The notes under the pieces: model-generated
The model's input: only the letters and a program-made list of their open reading frames with translations
The model's database searches: none
What the model was told of the DNA's origin: nothing
Shown here: positions 1 through 9,183 of the stretch, in pieces
Position numbering within the stretch: position 1 is the stretch's first letter
Layout: the number at the start of each line of letters is the position of its first letter
Assembly (NCBI RefSeq): GCF_000006405.1
Contig: NW_003209803.1
Location: forward strand, 16,259 to 44,678
Origin: Perkinsus marinus ATCC 50983
Lineage: Eukaryota > Perkinsozoa > Perkinsida > Perkinsidae
Length of the DNA: 28,420 nt
Reading direction: 5' to 3'
Position numbers and translations under genes: made by a program

Positions 1-757
1 CAATTCATACAAATCACCAGTGATCAGCCACTGGCCAGATTAAACCTGAGACCTTCCTTGAGGTGTAGAGAATACTCAATCTACAGATGATTCCTCCTGT
101 ACTCCTTACTTTGCTCTTCGGATGAACGAGGACTTATGTTCCCTTCATTCTGCCAAGCGACGCTCGGAATAGATTCATTCCGGAATTGCATCGACGAGCA
201 GCTTGCGCTCACCGAGCTTGCTTCATCACTGTTTGCTTCGTCGTCTGGCGGCATTGCGGTATCAAACCCCGTGTCACCTTCTTGCCAGTCACCATCGTCT
301 ATATCATTTGGGAGGCCTGAGTCATCAACCTATGGTGTGTAAGCACTGCTAACAACGATCGTATTTTATACTGCGCCGAGCTCGTAACATCCCGATTCTC
401 CTGACGAATTGCTACCTTGTAATAGAGATTCCCCATCGTTGACCGAGGCAGTTGCAGTTCTACCACTCCAGTGGGAACTACCTTCGAGGGATGCTATCGA
501 GCGCACTCGTCCTAAAAACAGAGCATCTTATGCCCCACATGGCCGGCAATCCCTTGCAAAAGTTCACCATGCCTGGCATGCACGACAAGATAGAAAAGTC
601 TGAGAAATAATCTTGTTGACATAATCACTGCTATTTTTCCCATAGGGAGTCCACATTCAATTGATATGTAACCATTAAGACATCATGTGTTTACGTCTCT
701 CTCCAATGCTAGATTCCGAGTCTATGCCATCACTGTCGCCTGCATAAGTCTCCTGTC
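1..757. other. Unassigned sequence beyond the 3' end of the MULE gene
   Basis: Short open frames exist on both strands, but none has a recognisable domain, a compositional signature or continuity with a neighbour. Because the transposase gene is read on the minus strand, this is its 3' flank and could contain its untranslated region or terminal inverted repeat. I could not identify a terminal repeat by eye. No RNA gene or tandem repeat was seen. Confidence 0.5.
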
Positions 758-3433
758 TTATCTGGTCCCGGTGAACAGAGACAGGAACTGCATGACGGTC
801 ATTAACAATGCGAGTTGCGTTATCCTCATGTCACCTGCACGTGGCGCCGAAGCAGCAGAATGATACCGACCAAGAGCACCGACCCGTCGCCTTGTTGGGC
901 GGCCTCTACGGACAGTGGGGAGTCCCCGATTCTCTGGATGATATCTGATGTGAACGGCAAATGTTAGACAGGCATAAAGTGGCAAACCTACGGGTCCTGC
1001 GTGCCCCTGAGCACTTCCACTGCGTACCCATGAGAGCATGTCCCCCAGTCACGCCAGCTTTTACAGGTACACGACACTATTGCGGACTCACCGCTAAGTC
1101 GATGATCACCAAGGGGAGCCTCGAGGGTGATCAGGTTGAAGCTGAAGTACGTCCGCATCAAGAATTCCAGTGTAAGGGCATCATCTGAAGAACAACATAC
1201 ATCACCTTCACGAGCTGGACCTTCTAAAAAGAGCGCGGTGTGCGATCGGCACTGTTTCATTTGAGTTACTCGAATTGAGTAGCTTACCAGTCGAGAAGTC
1301 ATCCAGGAGAACCCCTCTGAGGAACTTTTCGATCACGCGATCGTTGTCAAGATCGTCTGCTGCACGGAGGCTTTTGATAACAAAGAAGTCACTGCTCAAG
1401 TTTTCCTCCAATATTTCTTGTACCATGTCCGTTACCTGCAGTTGTGTTCGAAACACGGCGGAGATTTTATCCAGGTAACGTCCTTACATCTATCACAGCA
1501 TTACTCGCTGCCAAGCTTGTTCCCCGAATCCGCGCTGTGTCCTTGTATTTTATGTGATTTATCACCTCGGGCCTTCTAACGAAGTGTTGTGGGCTGGAAC
1601 CTCGTAGCGAATTCACCATCTGTAGCCAACGATCGGAAACATATAAGTTTGTTTTGCTCCCAGCCACTGGGATCCAGCGAAGTTGTTCGCTTCTACCTGT
1701 TTAATGCGAGCAGCGAGAATGGGCATTCGCAGCCGATTGCTCCCGAATATCCTGCATTGTGTTCGGTGGAACGCTTCGACGACGTTGTTTAACACCTGGT
1801 CGAGCGGTTTTTCATGCTTACAAGTTCGTGGTGCGGTTTCAGTCAAACCGGCTCACCTGAGCACAGGGCAGTCCCTCGGATGTGACTGCGATATTTGGAT
1901 AGCCGTAGCGCTCCACATCCAAAGTGTTCTCGAGGTAAACAGCGGCATCATGGTCGATCAGCTCCACCTCTTCAATGAGAGCAGCAGAGAGCATCTCATA
2001 CAGTTCGTCTGTAGGACACGCATGAAGAAAGAACTTATGCCGTTTCACCTGCAAACATGACACAGCATTGCCAGCATTGGAGAGTGAGGTTAGAGAGCCT
2101 GGTTGTTATTGGATAACAGCCTACCAGGTCGTATGCCTCGCCGAGCCTCGACTTGTTTTCCTTGATATTTTTGGACAAGTGGAAGTAACAGCGGCCTGAC
2201 GCAAACCTTTTTATGTACATTTCCTGGAATTTTAGCATCAATACTCATCTCTCACCATTCCTGACACCAGGTAGATAATCCTCGCAAGCACGTATTGCGC
2301 CTTGGTGAGCGTCATGAAGACACATAGTCACAACATCGCCCAGCTGTCGCGTATTATCCGTGAGCAGCTTGACGAGCTTATCCAGCTCGGCTAGGAGGCC
2401 GTAGTACGTGTCGTAGCACTCCTCGTCGCAAACCGCCATAAGGAATGGAACAAACGTATGGTGCGCCTCGTTACGGCGATTATACCTTGGAGTATTAAGA
2501 GTGCACTACGACTGATCGATATAATACTCTTCTTACCACACGCGTGTTGTTCCTATCCAAGCAACCTTGAGACTGCCACGGATTATCTTGTTTTGCGCAT
2601 CCATATACAAGGGAAAGCCGGAGGGGCAACTTCTGATGAACCAATAGAGGGAAGAAATCATACCTGAGATAGGTTGCGGTTGTGCGCACGATATGGGTTC
2701 CTTCTTACTGGCTCCGCCGACCATGCAAGAGAAGTGTTGACTCCCCCATAGACCGTTATGATAGATAAACTCCTCAGGGAGTTCTTGATCTTCTTTGATC
2801 ACATCCATCATGGCTTGGGTCAGCTTATTATCTCCCAGAGCTTCTTCCAACTCGTAATAGTTAGTAATCGGATGAGCACCCGCTGCATGCGTCGAGGCAT
2901 CGACGACATAATCTCCTGTATCTGTGGTGAAGTAGATTGCGTTGGACTTTTGAGGCTTTGAACATCCCACCTTGACTCGATTAATTCGGCCAGTGTCCGT
3001 GTAATACCGATGCTGGGAAACCATAGCGTTGTAGATTTGTGACGCTGTCAATCCCAAGGATGCTCGGTCAAATATGAAACGAGTTATCTGCCTCGGGTGC
3101 TGCAGTCTATCCAAGTCAATGGGCACAGTGCCATGCTCACCTAAGGATTCCTAGTCACACGCTAACCATTACTATTAAATAGTCTTGATGATTGGTTCAC
3201 TCACCATGCTGATACACTCTCACTGTAGTCCCTTCCCAAATGAGCTTATACTTCTTATTGCACGCCAAATGATCAGCACAAAAGTAGACTCCCTGATTTC
3301 CCCGTTTATACTGGTTATTCACGGGAAAAGGGAGACGTAGACGGATTAACGCCTCTTCAAATGCCTCTTCCCTCTCGGGAGGGGCATCTTCGAGGGTGCT
3401 GAGAAGCGTCCAAGAAAAAGGTGCTGGCATCAC
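758..3433 (-). CDS. Mutator-like element (MULE) transposase, multi-exon, SWIM-type
   Basis: DDE transposase of the MULE superfamily, expected to cut and join the element's ends in the nucleus. Exons read on the minus strand: 3433-3205, 3140-2537, 2485-2256, 2195-2125, 2048-1857, 1816-1617, about 1482-1288, and 1223 onward. Introns are GT..AG, 40-76 nt, and six of the joins keep phase. Exon 1 has a zinc-finger-like CX5C; the closing HX2H (HGEH) is only created by the first splice. Exon 2 carries YMDAQNKI, resembling the first catalytic Asp region. Exon 3 has the LHDAHQG block typical of the second Asp region. Exon 4 opens with CYFHLSKNIK, the MULE CxFH signature. Exon 8 has the SWIM finger (CTCK..TCSH, about 1034-1075). 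A basic GRP-type tail (RRGRPTRRR, about 850-905) lies in another frame; an 83-nt intron (1027-945) would join it in phase, but that shortens the SWIM helix. The join between 1616 and 1483 is unresolved (phase mismatch, perhaps a small missed exon). No stop lies inside the joined exons, so the gene may be intact or domesticated. Confidence 0.82.
3141..3204 (-). other. Intron 1 of the MULE transposase (64 nt)
   Basis: Donor GTGAGTG after CATG and acceptor CCTTAG. Splicing restores the codon GGT and gives the residues QHGEHGTVPIDLDRL across the junction. Without splicing, the frame stops two codons after the donor. The same style of intron recurs at 2486-2536 (51 nt), 2196-2255 (60 nt), 2049-2124 (76 nt), 1817-1856 (40 nt) and 1224-1287 (64 nt), all phase-consistent. 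Confidence 0.8.
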
Positions 3434-3617
3434 AGGAGACTGATTTGAGAAACCGGAACGACTGCATGCAGTGACATCTACTACCCGACTGACGTTATTC
3501 AGGCTATACTGTAGCCGCAGACTGCGGCCTACCTACGTCTCCACGACAAGCTACACGCATGAGTATGCCTTGAGGAAGTTGAACATCGCCATGCGCTCTT
3601 TGCACGATCGACCTTGC

Positions 3618-3670
3618 GATATTGTCAGGGACTCCCTGACAATATCATGTGGTCCATATATGGACCACAT
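3618..3670. repeat. Two abutting perfect palindromes
   Basis: At 3618-3646, the 14-nt arm GATATTGTCAGGGA and its exact reverse complement flank a single C. At 3647-3670, immediately adjacent, ATGTGGTCCATA is followed by its exact reverse complement with no spacer. Both are perfect, so they are either young or actively maintained. They could form cruciforms or RNA hairpins. Confidence 0.95.
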
Positions 3671-3904
3671 AATATTTTTGCATCAGAAATACCGAGCTTG
3701 GGCTTCGAACCGGACACTTATATCGCGCTACAGGGGTGAGCCAGACAGGTCATACAGTCTAACGGTTAGACTCTAACCCAATTAAGTGACTTAACCCAAT
3801 CAATTAACCGGGATTCACGCTAATTCCCGTGCTGAGAAGATATTGTGATTCAAATTTTCAGATGCGGGATTGAGCTATTCGATGAAATACACTATCATTA
3901 ACAG

Positions 3905-3921
3905 TGTAGACGCCGTCTACA
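3905..3921. repeat. Perfect 17-bp palindrome, single-base centre
   Basis: TGTAGACG-C-CGTCTACA: 8-nt arms around one C. Same architecture as the other single-centre palindromes of this window. Confidence 0.95.
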
Positions 3922-4046
3922 AAACGCAACACAAAGAAAAGCTCAGCGAAACATCGTTTTCGAAACAAAAGGTAACGTGGACCGACACATACAAGCTCAC
4001 CATCGGAGACGGAGTCGTCTGAGTAGTGTAGATTGCTGGTATTTCA

Positions 4047-4063
4047 CTGCTGTATTACAGCAG
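4047..4063. repeat. Perfect 17-bp palindrome, single-base centre
   Basis: CTGCTGTA-T-TACAGCAG: 8-nt arms around one T. Confidence 0.95.
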
Positions 4064-4587
4064 CTGTGACTGCATTTCAGACTATTTCCCGCTCCGCAGA
4101 CGTTTGACGGCCGACCCGATCACTCCATGATCCGCGGTCCGTACCTAACATTCGAAGGTTGGACACCATTAATCTGGTGAGCAATTGAGACATTGATTGA
4201 GACACTCCTAAGCCTCATGGTGTTCCCATTACAACCGAGAGATTTCTCCCTGAAGTCTCTGCAACTCCGCTCTGGTAGCCTCATGTTCTTCTTTCTATGA
4301 TTGTGATAAAGATCACGATTTTAGTACAGTGGTTTCCCTACCTGCCGAGCATTCATGCGCTTGCGACGCTCTCCTCTCTTGTTGCCCATCAAATCGGAGA
4401 AGCACGATAATTCGGACACCAGGCTCACGGAACAAAAATATTAGCGGATCCGGAAACTCAACGTAACAGTACTTGTACCACATACATGAAACATGTTGAC
4501 TTGAAAACACGGACTTCATATTGGTCTACCTGAACTCCTCGCTAAGTACCTCTTGCTAAGTCTGCGGTGACCTCAAGGTCGACACCC

Positions 4588-5165
4588 GACCATCAAAGGA
4601 GAGCCCTTGGCACACTCGCTTGCTACTTCGAGATCTACTTCCGTCAGCGACACAATTACAATCGAAAGCTGGGAAAACAAAAAAATGGGGAGCAAACTCT
4701 CGGTAAGCCGTCGATGTGCTCAAAGCTGACACCCAGTAATACTAGGGAAAGCCCTTGGCACACTCGCTTCCTACTCCGAGGCTCACCTCCAGCAGTGAAA
4801 AAATGGGGAGAGCAAACTCTCGGTAAGCCGTCGATGTGCTCAAAGCTGACACCCAGTAATACTAGGGAAAGCCCTTGGCACACTCGCTTCCTACTCCGAG
4901 GTTCACCTCTAGCAGTGAAAACAAAAAAATGGGGAGCAAACTCTCGGTAAGCCGTCGATGTGCTCAAGGCTGACACCCAGTAATACTAGGGAAAGCCCTT
5001 GGCACACTCGCTTCCTACTCCGAGGTTCACCTCTAGCAGTGAAAACAAAGAAATGGGGAGCAAACTCTCGGTAAGCCGTCGATTTGCTCAAGGCTGACAC
5101 CCAGTAATACTAGGGAAAGCCCTCGGCACACTCGCTTCTTACTCCGAGGTCTACATCTCCGCCGC
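4588..5165. repeat. Minisatellite, about 4.5 copies of a 118-126 bp unit
   Basis: The string ATGGGGAG..CAAACTCTCGG begins at 4685, 4803, 4929 and 5053, giving periods of 118, 126 and 124 bp. A diverged partial unit precedes the first. Units contain GGTAAGCCGTCGAT, GACACCCAGTAATACTAGGG and GGCACACTCGCTT. Unit lengths vary by an A-rich stretch and a 2-bp AG insertion. Because periods are not consistently multiples of three, the repetitive open frames on both strands are best treated as by-products rather than genes. Recent unequal crossover or slippage explains the near identity. Confidence 0.95.
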
Positions 5166-5544
5166 ATGTCTGCAACTGATGAACAATCGGCTGTATCAGA
5201 TTTCGCCAACTCAGAAATCGCCAAAATGACGCCAAACAGATTCGCAGGCCTAATGACAGGAATTATAGGTGATACCAGTGTTGGAACAGATTACAACAAT
5301 GTGATGAAATACGTTACTCTACAACTGATTTGGACTAAGATTTGGTGGATTCTGCAAAATTCAACAGATGTGCAGTAATCTGCGTGTTGTTCTCATTCCG
5401 CCAACATCAGTATTGGCAATAACTGCACATGGACAGCTCCCGCCAAGTTGGTCTTCTGCACAAGAATTGCCAAGTAGGTGATTTTAGGGTTGTGAAATAT
5501 GGATCGAACACCGTGCGCCCTGGCTATCGATTTATGTTTTGGAC

Positions 5545-5588
5545 GGTCCAAATTGGACCAAACTTTTGGTGCCACCAAACTGGTGGCA
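5545..5588. repeat. Pair of neighbouring palindromes
   Basis: 5545-5559 is GGTCCAA-A-TTGGACC (7-nt arms, single-base centre). 5570-5588 is TGCCACCA-AAC-TGGTGGCA (8-nt arms, 3-nt centre). The paired arrangement repeats that at 3618-3670 and 15366-15408. Confidence 0.95.
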
Positions 5589-5967
5589 TACATAGTCATT
5601 GGAGTTCGTACAAGCTCATTATATCAAGACTCAACGTTGGTTCATCCCCATAGATGATGGTAATGGAGCAGGGACCAATTCACGCCGTCAATTAATTTAA
5701 TTAATTTAATTATTTACGACTCTCAGCATGGCTCGCGACTAGGCTACTCCTCTTAGTCTTCGAGGTCAGTTACTGCTTGCAACGACACTCCACTACTACT
5801 ATTACTGCTACTTTTTCGTCGTTACTCCCCCACGATGACGATTCTGTGACGAAAATTTCTGTCGCTGATCCTGAACGGTTTAGGCTGAACCCTCAACGAG
5901 TAAGCGTATGAAGTGCTACATCTTCTGGACGCGATGAGGTCGTTCTGTTCATCTCGGGTGTGAATTT

Positions 5968-6016
5968 CAATTGAATCCAAGAGCTTTCACACTGTGAAAG
6001 CTCTCGGATTCAATTG
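5968..6016. repeat. 49-bp near-perfect palindrome, single-base centre
   Basis: Two 24-nt arms flank one C. The left arm starts CAATTGAATCC and ends AGAGCTTTCACA; the right arm matches its reverse complement at 23 of 24 positions, the single exception being a T/C difference that still allows a G-U pair in RNA. A second hairpin (CACATTGT-GAAG-ACAATGTG, 6053-6072) lies 36 bp downstream. Confidence 0.95.
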
Positions 6017-6439
6017 GTCTTATTTCCTATCGGTATTTTCCTATTGATTCTCCACATTGTGAAGACAATGTGAAGCTCACAATGCCAGCTAGGACCGGTC
6101 AACAGTGTCGTGATAAGTTCCGTTCTCTACTGTCTTCCGGTGAGTAGGAAGTTTCGCTTTTGTGTTCTATACTGTGTTGCTTTTCAGGAGAAGTTGAGTC
6201 TTGGAGGACCTTATTCTGTTTAAGTTTATTGTTGACAACTCGCTCTCACTCAAGCCCGCCCCCGATAGTCGTGTCGATCGCTCTACTACTACAACGTCGG
6301 GTTCTGTTAATTCATAATCTCGGAAAAGGGTCTCTTTCAGGTCTGATCCTCCATTGGCGAGGTACCTCACGTTCGGGTATATTATACTGATCTCATCAGT
6401 CTGATCAGCTCCATGCTGATATGGGCATGCGACATAGTA

Positions 6440-6959
6440 CAAACAACGCTGCCGAGGGCCTGCACGGTGCCCTGAAGTGTTTCATGGGTCCTCGCCGTTC
6501 ACATGAACGATTCTTCATTCATCAACTGAGAAAGCACAACGAGCGGATGTACATCAAGCTTCGAATGGAGGATGGTGAGCCTTGATTAAGGCGGTGGCCT
6601 TTCAAGGCTGAGGAAAGGCGAGTGAGTTAATCTCATTAGTTGGTGTTGTTTTTTTGATGGTAGTGTTGACTCGGAATTCAGAATCTTTGTGTTAGTCACA
6701 TGTCAATAGTCCCCGGAGACAAGGTGTTCGTTTGGTCGAACCTCTCTCTAGACCGCCAAGTTCGTCAGAAGTATTCGGTCGTCAGTGTTGAGGACGACTG
6801 GTATGCCGGAGAAGACGATCTTTACCTGTATCGTCTTTGAAGAGACCGTGATGGTGAGGAGTTGGTAGTTGAAGGTGAGGAAGACCTCTGTCCGTTAATC
6901 GGCAGAACGCGAGCCTTGTGGGGCTATGCTGAGTGCTGGAGCAGTTTCCGAGATAACAC
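6440..6959 (+). pseudogene. Possible decayed pol/integrase tail
   Basis: A frame from about 6701 reads SIVPGDKVFVWSNL and goes on to KYSVVSVEDD, resembling the GDxV...-type beta-barrel at the C-terminus of LTR-retroelement integrases. It runs to a TGA near 6838 and then stays open in the same frame, acidic then basic, to a TAG near 6970. A preceding fragment (about 6440-6590) reads ..FIHQLRKHNERMYIKLRMEDGEP. No catalytic residues are present. The call rests on the GDKV block only and is weak. Confidence 0.3.
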
Positions 6960-7124
6960 AAGAACTGAGTAGTGTAAAAAACACGTTTTAAAGGGGAACA
7001 AGGACTGGTTATTCTCTACTAGAATCTCTAGGCTTCGTTTAGCTGTTCACTACATTCACGGTGTCTTATGGCAATTGCCGCGCTGTTACCAATAAGGTCT
7101 TTTCGGGACGCAACGACTGGTAAT

Positions 7125-7225
7125 GAGGTAAGTTACCACAGGTTACCTTTTGCCTGTGCCTTGTGCCTGGTTACCTCAGGTAACCAGGTAACGGTGACTA
7201 GTAACCGGTAACTGGTTGGGACCAA
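7125..7225. repeat. Cluster of alternating GTTACC/GGTAAC inverted motifs with a 23-bp palindrome
   Basis: The motifs GGTTACC/GGTAACC or their cores recur many times in both orientations within 100 bp. At 7166-7188 they form a perfect palindrome, CCTGGTTACCT-C-AGGTAACCAGG (11-nt arms, single C centre). The pattern looks like serial inverted duplication of one short word. Confidence 0.9.
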
Positions 7226-7345
7226 CACCTTGATCACTAGATACACCCCATGGAGCTTGCGCTTCTGGATCTTAGAGCTATGTACTGTGGCCGAAGAGTC
7301 TCTTTTAAAAGCAACTTTGTCGCCCACCTGAACTCAAGTCACCAG
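7133..7345 (-). pseudogene. Possible integrase C-terminal fragment
   Basis: The minus-strand frame reads VGDKVAFKRDS, then KLHGVYLVIKVLV and TSYRL. This resembles the small-barrel domain after an LTR-retroelement integrase core (GDxV ... GpYxV ... YrL). A TTCAG acceptor-like sequence directly precedes GTGGGCGAC, so it might be an exon start. The downstream part overlaps the GTTACC cluster and loses similarity. No upstream integrase core was found. Confidence 0.33.
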
Positions 7346-7372
7346 CACTAAGATACTATCATGTTAGGACAA

Positions 7373-7488
7373 CCTACCTGAAACACCTCTCCAGGCTCCA
7401 TATCCTCTCTATGTTCCAGCTCGCTTCCCTGCCCCCTGTTTGATGTATTGTGAGTCACAATACATCAAACAGAGGTGTTTCAGGTAGG
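7373..7488. repeat. Nested inverted repeat: 37-bp perfect palindrome plus 18-bp outer arms
   Basis: The core at 7436-7472 is CTGTTTGATGTATTGTGA, a single G, then its exact 18-nt reverse complement. The right-hand flank (AGAGGTGTTTCAGGTAGG, 7471-7488) is the exact reverse complement of 7373-7390, which lies 45 bp to the left of the core. The right outer arm abuts and slightly overlaps the palindrome while the left one does not, so the structure is asymmetric. Confidence 0.95.
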
Positions 7489-7897
7489 TGACAATTTGTG
7501 ACCCAATTTGTTGAACCTCCTTCAAGCGCTGCCGCAGTCTCTCCAAATAAGTCTGAGCTGCTTCTTGGTCGGATCTTCGGTCGGAGCATTCCATCGAAAA
7601 GGAGAATCTCTATGGAGATATGATGATCGGAGATCGCTGACCGATTCATACAAGGCCATACGACGCTGTTCAACTTCCTCGTTGGGCCTTGCCGGCTCGG
7701 CAAAGTTGACAAAGGATTAACTCTGCCGTGGTAAAACTCATGTAAGTAGATCCTGGGGTTCCCGCGCGAACTCTCCTGTACTCGATCGGCCTATGATAGA
7801 CCGCCTATCGCCCTACCACAAGACATGATAATCATTTGAACTCAGAGTCCAAAGACATCGAAAGTCACTGAGAACAGACAACGAAAAGCAGAACCAA

Positions 7898-7920
7898 GGA
7901 GGAACTTCCTCCGAGGAAGT
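7898..7920. repeat. Two overlapping single-centre palindromes (three-arm chain)
   Basis: GGAGGAA-C-TTCCTCC (7898-7912) overlaps ACTTCCTC-C-GAGGAAGT (7904-7920). The middle arm is shared, so the sequence is an arm, its inverse, then the arm again. The same chain form occurs at 16166-16186 and 18110-18131. Confidence 0.95.
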
Positions 7921-9183
7921 GTGCGGTTGAATCCAACTTGGCGGTATGCGGCCTTGATAAAACTCTCGTCGGACAGGAAACATCACAAAGTTGTGGCGAA
8001 AGCCTGTCACAAAACCAGATTTGAACAAATCACCTGGCGATATTCGACTCCGACTCGGGAATATACCAACCGTGATCGATAAAAGGCGGATATCGCCAAA
8101 GATGGTGTAAGCTTCATAAACAAATGATTATACCAAGATATCGGCGTTTTACGACACGTACTTGGCGAATACCGATAAGTTCACCAAGTTTTGTAGCAAT
8201 ATGTGAGCCACTGGCATGTTACACCAATACCAAGTTGCTGTAACCGTGCGCACAGAACGGAATAGATCATTTGGGCGAACGAAACTACGGATTACCTCAA
8301 CCAGTTTCCGCCACATCTCGGTGAAATTCGTTAGGTGTTGATGCCAAAGAGGTGAAATGTGGTCCAGAAGCGGTCGTATCCCATGATTGAGCGTGTTGGC
8401 GAGAGTTCATTAGGACCCCAAATCACCAAGCTTGGCGAGTTGGTGAAACCTGGTTCTCCGGAACAATCTGGCGATGAGATTGCGCGCGCCCCGCTAATCG
8501 ATTAGGTTTTCACTCGAATAAAAAATATGACGCGAGTTCGACTCTCCCTCGAATAGCTTCTCCTTGGCAGCCAGTGTGACCCGCCTTGTCATTGTTACTT
8601 ATCGATTGGCAAGACTAGCAACCGAACTGTTTGAGTGCCTTCCGTATATTGGGTCACCAAGACACTGCTCGTCATTGAACGGCCGATAGATACCTGAGAC
8701 ATCATGCCTCAATGACCATAACACATTTCATTCTGTAATAAAAACATGCACCCTGTGTCAAGAAGCCAAGCTGGACCCTTACAAAGAAAAAAACAACGAC
8801 GATTCTTGCTAGTAGCAAGTCGCTACCACTTGGATTGGCGTCTGGAACTTCCGAACCGAAGCTCTCGCAGAAGTTTCGGACGAGAATCACGTAATATGCG
8901 TATCACATATCAATAATATAATATTGTGTAGAACGAACTTAGATGACTGATCGATAATTGGTGGTAGTACTATCATAACTAATATCAGCGCGCCACTGCG
9001 AGTACAATCCCCTCACATCTTGGCTCGCCTGGGGATGTGGGTACGTTTTCCAGATCCCAACATCCCCAACATCCCCAACGTCCTATATTCAATAACCATT
9101 AGTTCGCACCTAGAACATTGAGTTACGTAGTTAACTCTTTCCGATTCTCCAAAAGTGCGTTACTTGGAGTGATATGAGAAGGG

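Larger units (their letters stand above)
3434..4566. other. Non-coding stretch with several perfect palindromes
   Basis: No convincing coding sequence. The stretch is notable for four perfect palindromes listed separately (3618-3646, 3647-3670, 3905-3921, 4047-4063). A box-B-like motif lies on the minus strand near 3710-3720 but lacks a convincing tRNA fold. Confidence 0.6.
5166..6439. other. Non-coding stretch with palindromes
   Basis: No recognisable protein. It contains palindromes at 5545-5588, the long one at 5968-6016, a hairpin at 6053-6072 and an AT-rich TTAATTTAA run near 5690-5712. Short open frames here show no domain. Confidence 0.5.
7346..9183. other. Non-coding stretch
   Basis: Apart from the inverted repeats at 7373-7488 and 7898-7920, nothing recognisable is present. 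Small frames on both strands have no domain. A CTAATCGATTAG even palindrome lies near 8493 and a short run of CCCAACATC direct repeats near 9056-9080. Confidence 0.5.

Noticed and set aside
2633-2663. A 31-nt mini-intron in MULE exon 2
   Set aside because: GT..AG borders exist, but removing it causes an early stop, while reading through keeps the YMDAQNKI block in frame.
3675-3750. tRNA-like element on the minus strand
   Set aside because: There is a box-B-like GGTTCGAAGCC, but the T-stem and other arms do not fold.
4588-5165. CRISPR-like array or a repetitive protein gene
   Set aside because: Units are long, contiguous and lack unique spacers. Periods of 118, 126 and 124 bp break any single reading frame.
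5688-5716. Long palindrome of TTAATTTAA units
   Set aside because: It is low-complexity AT sequence, where palindromes are expected by chance, so it was not counted with the others.
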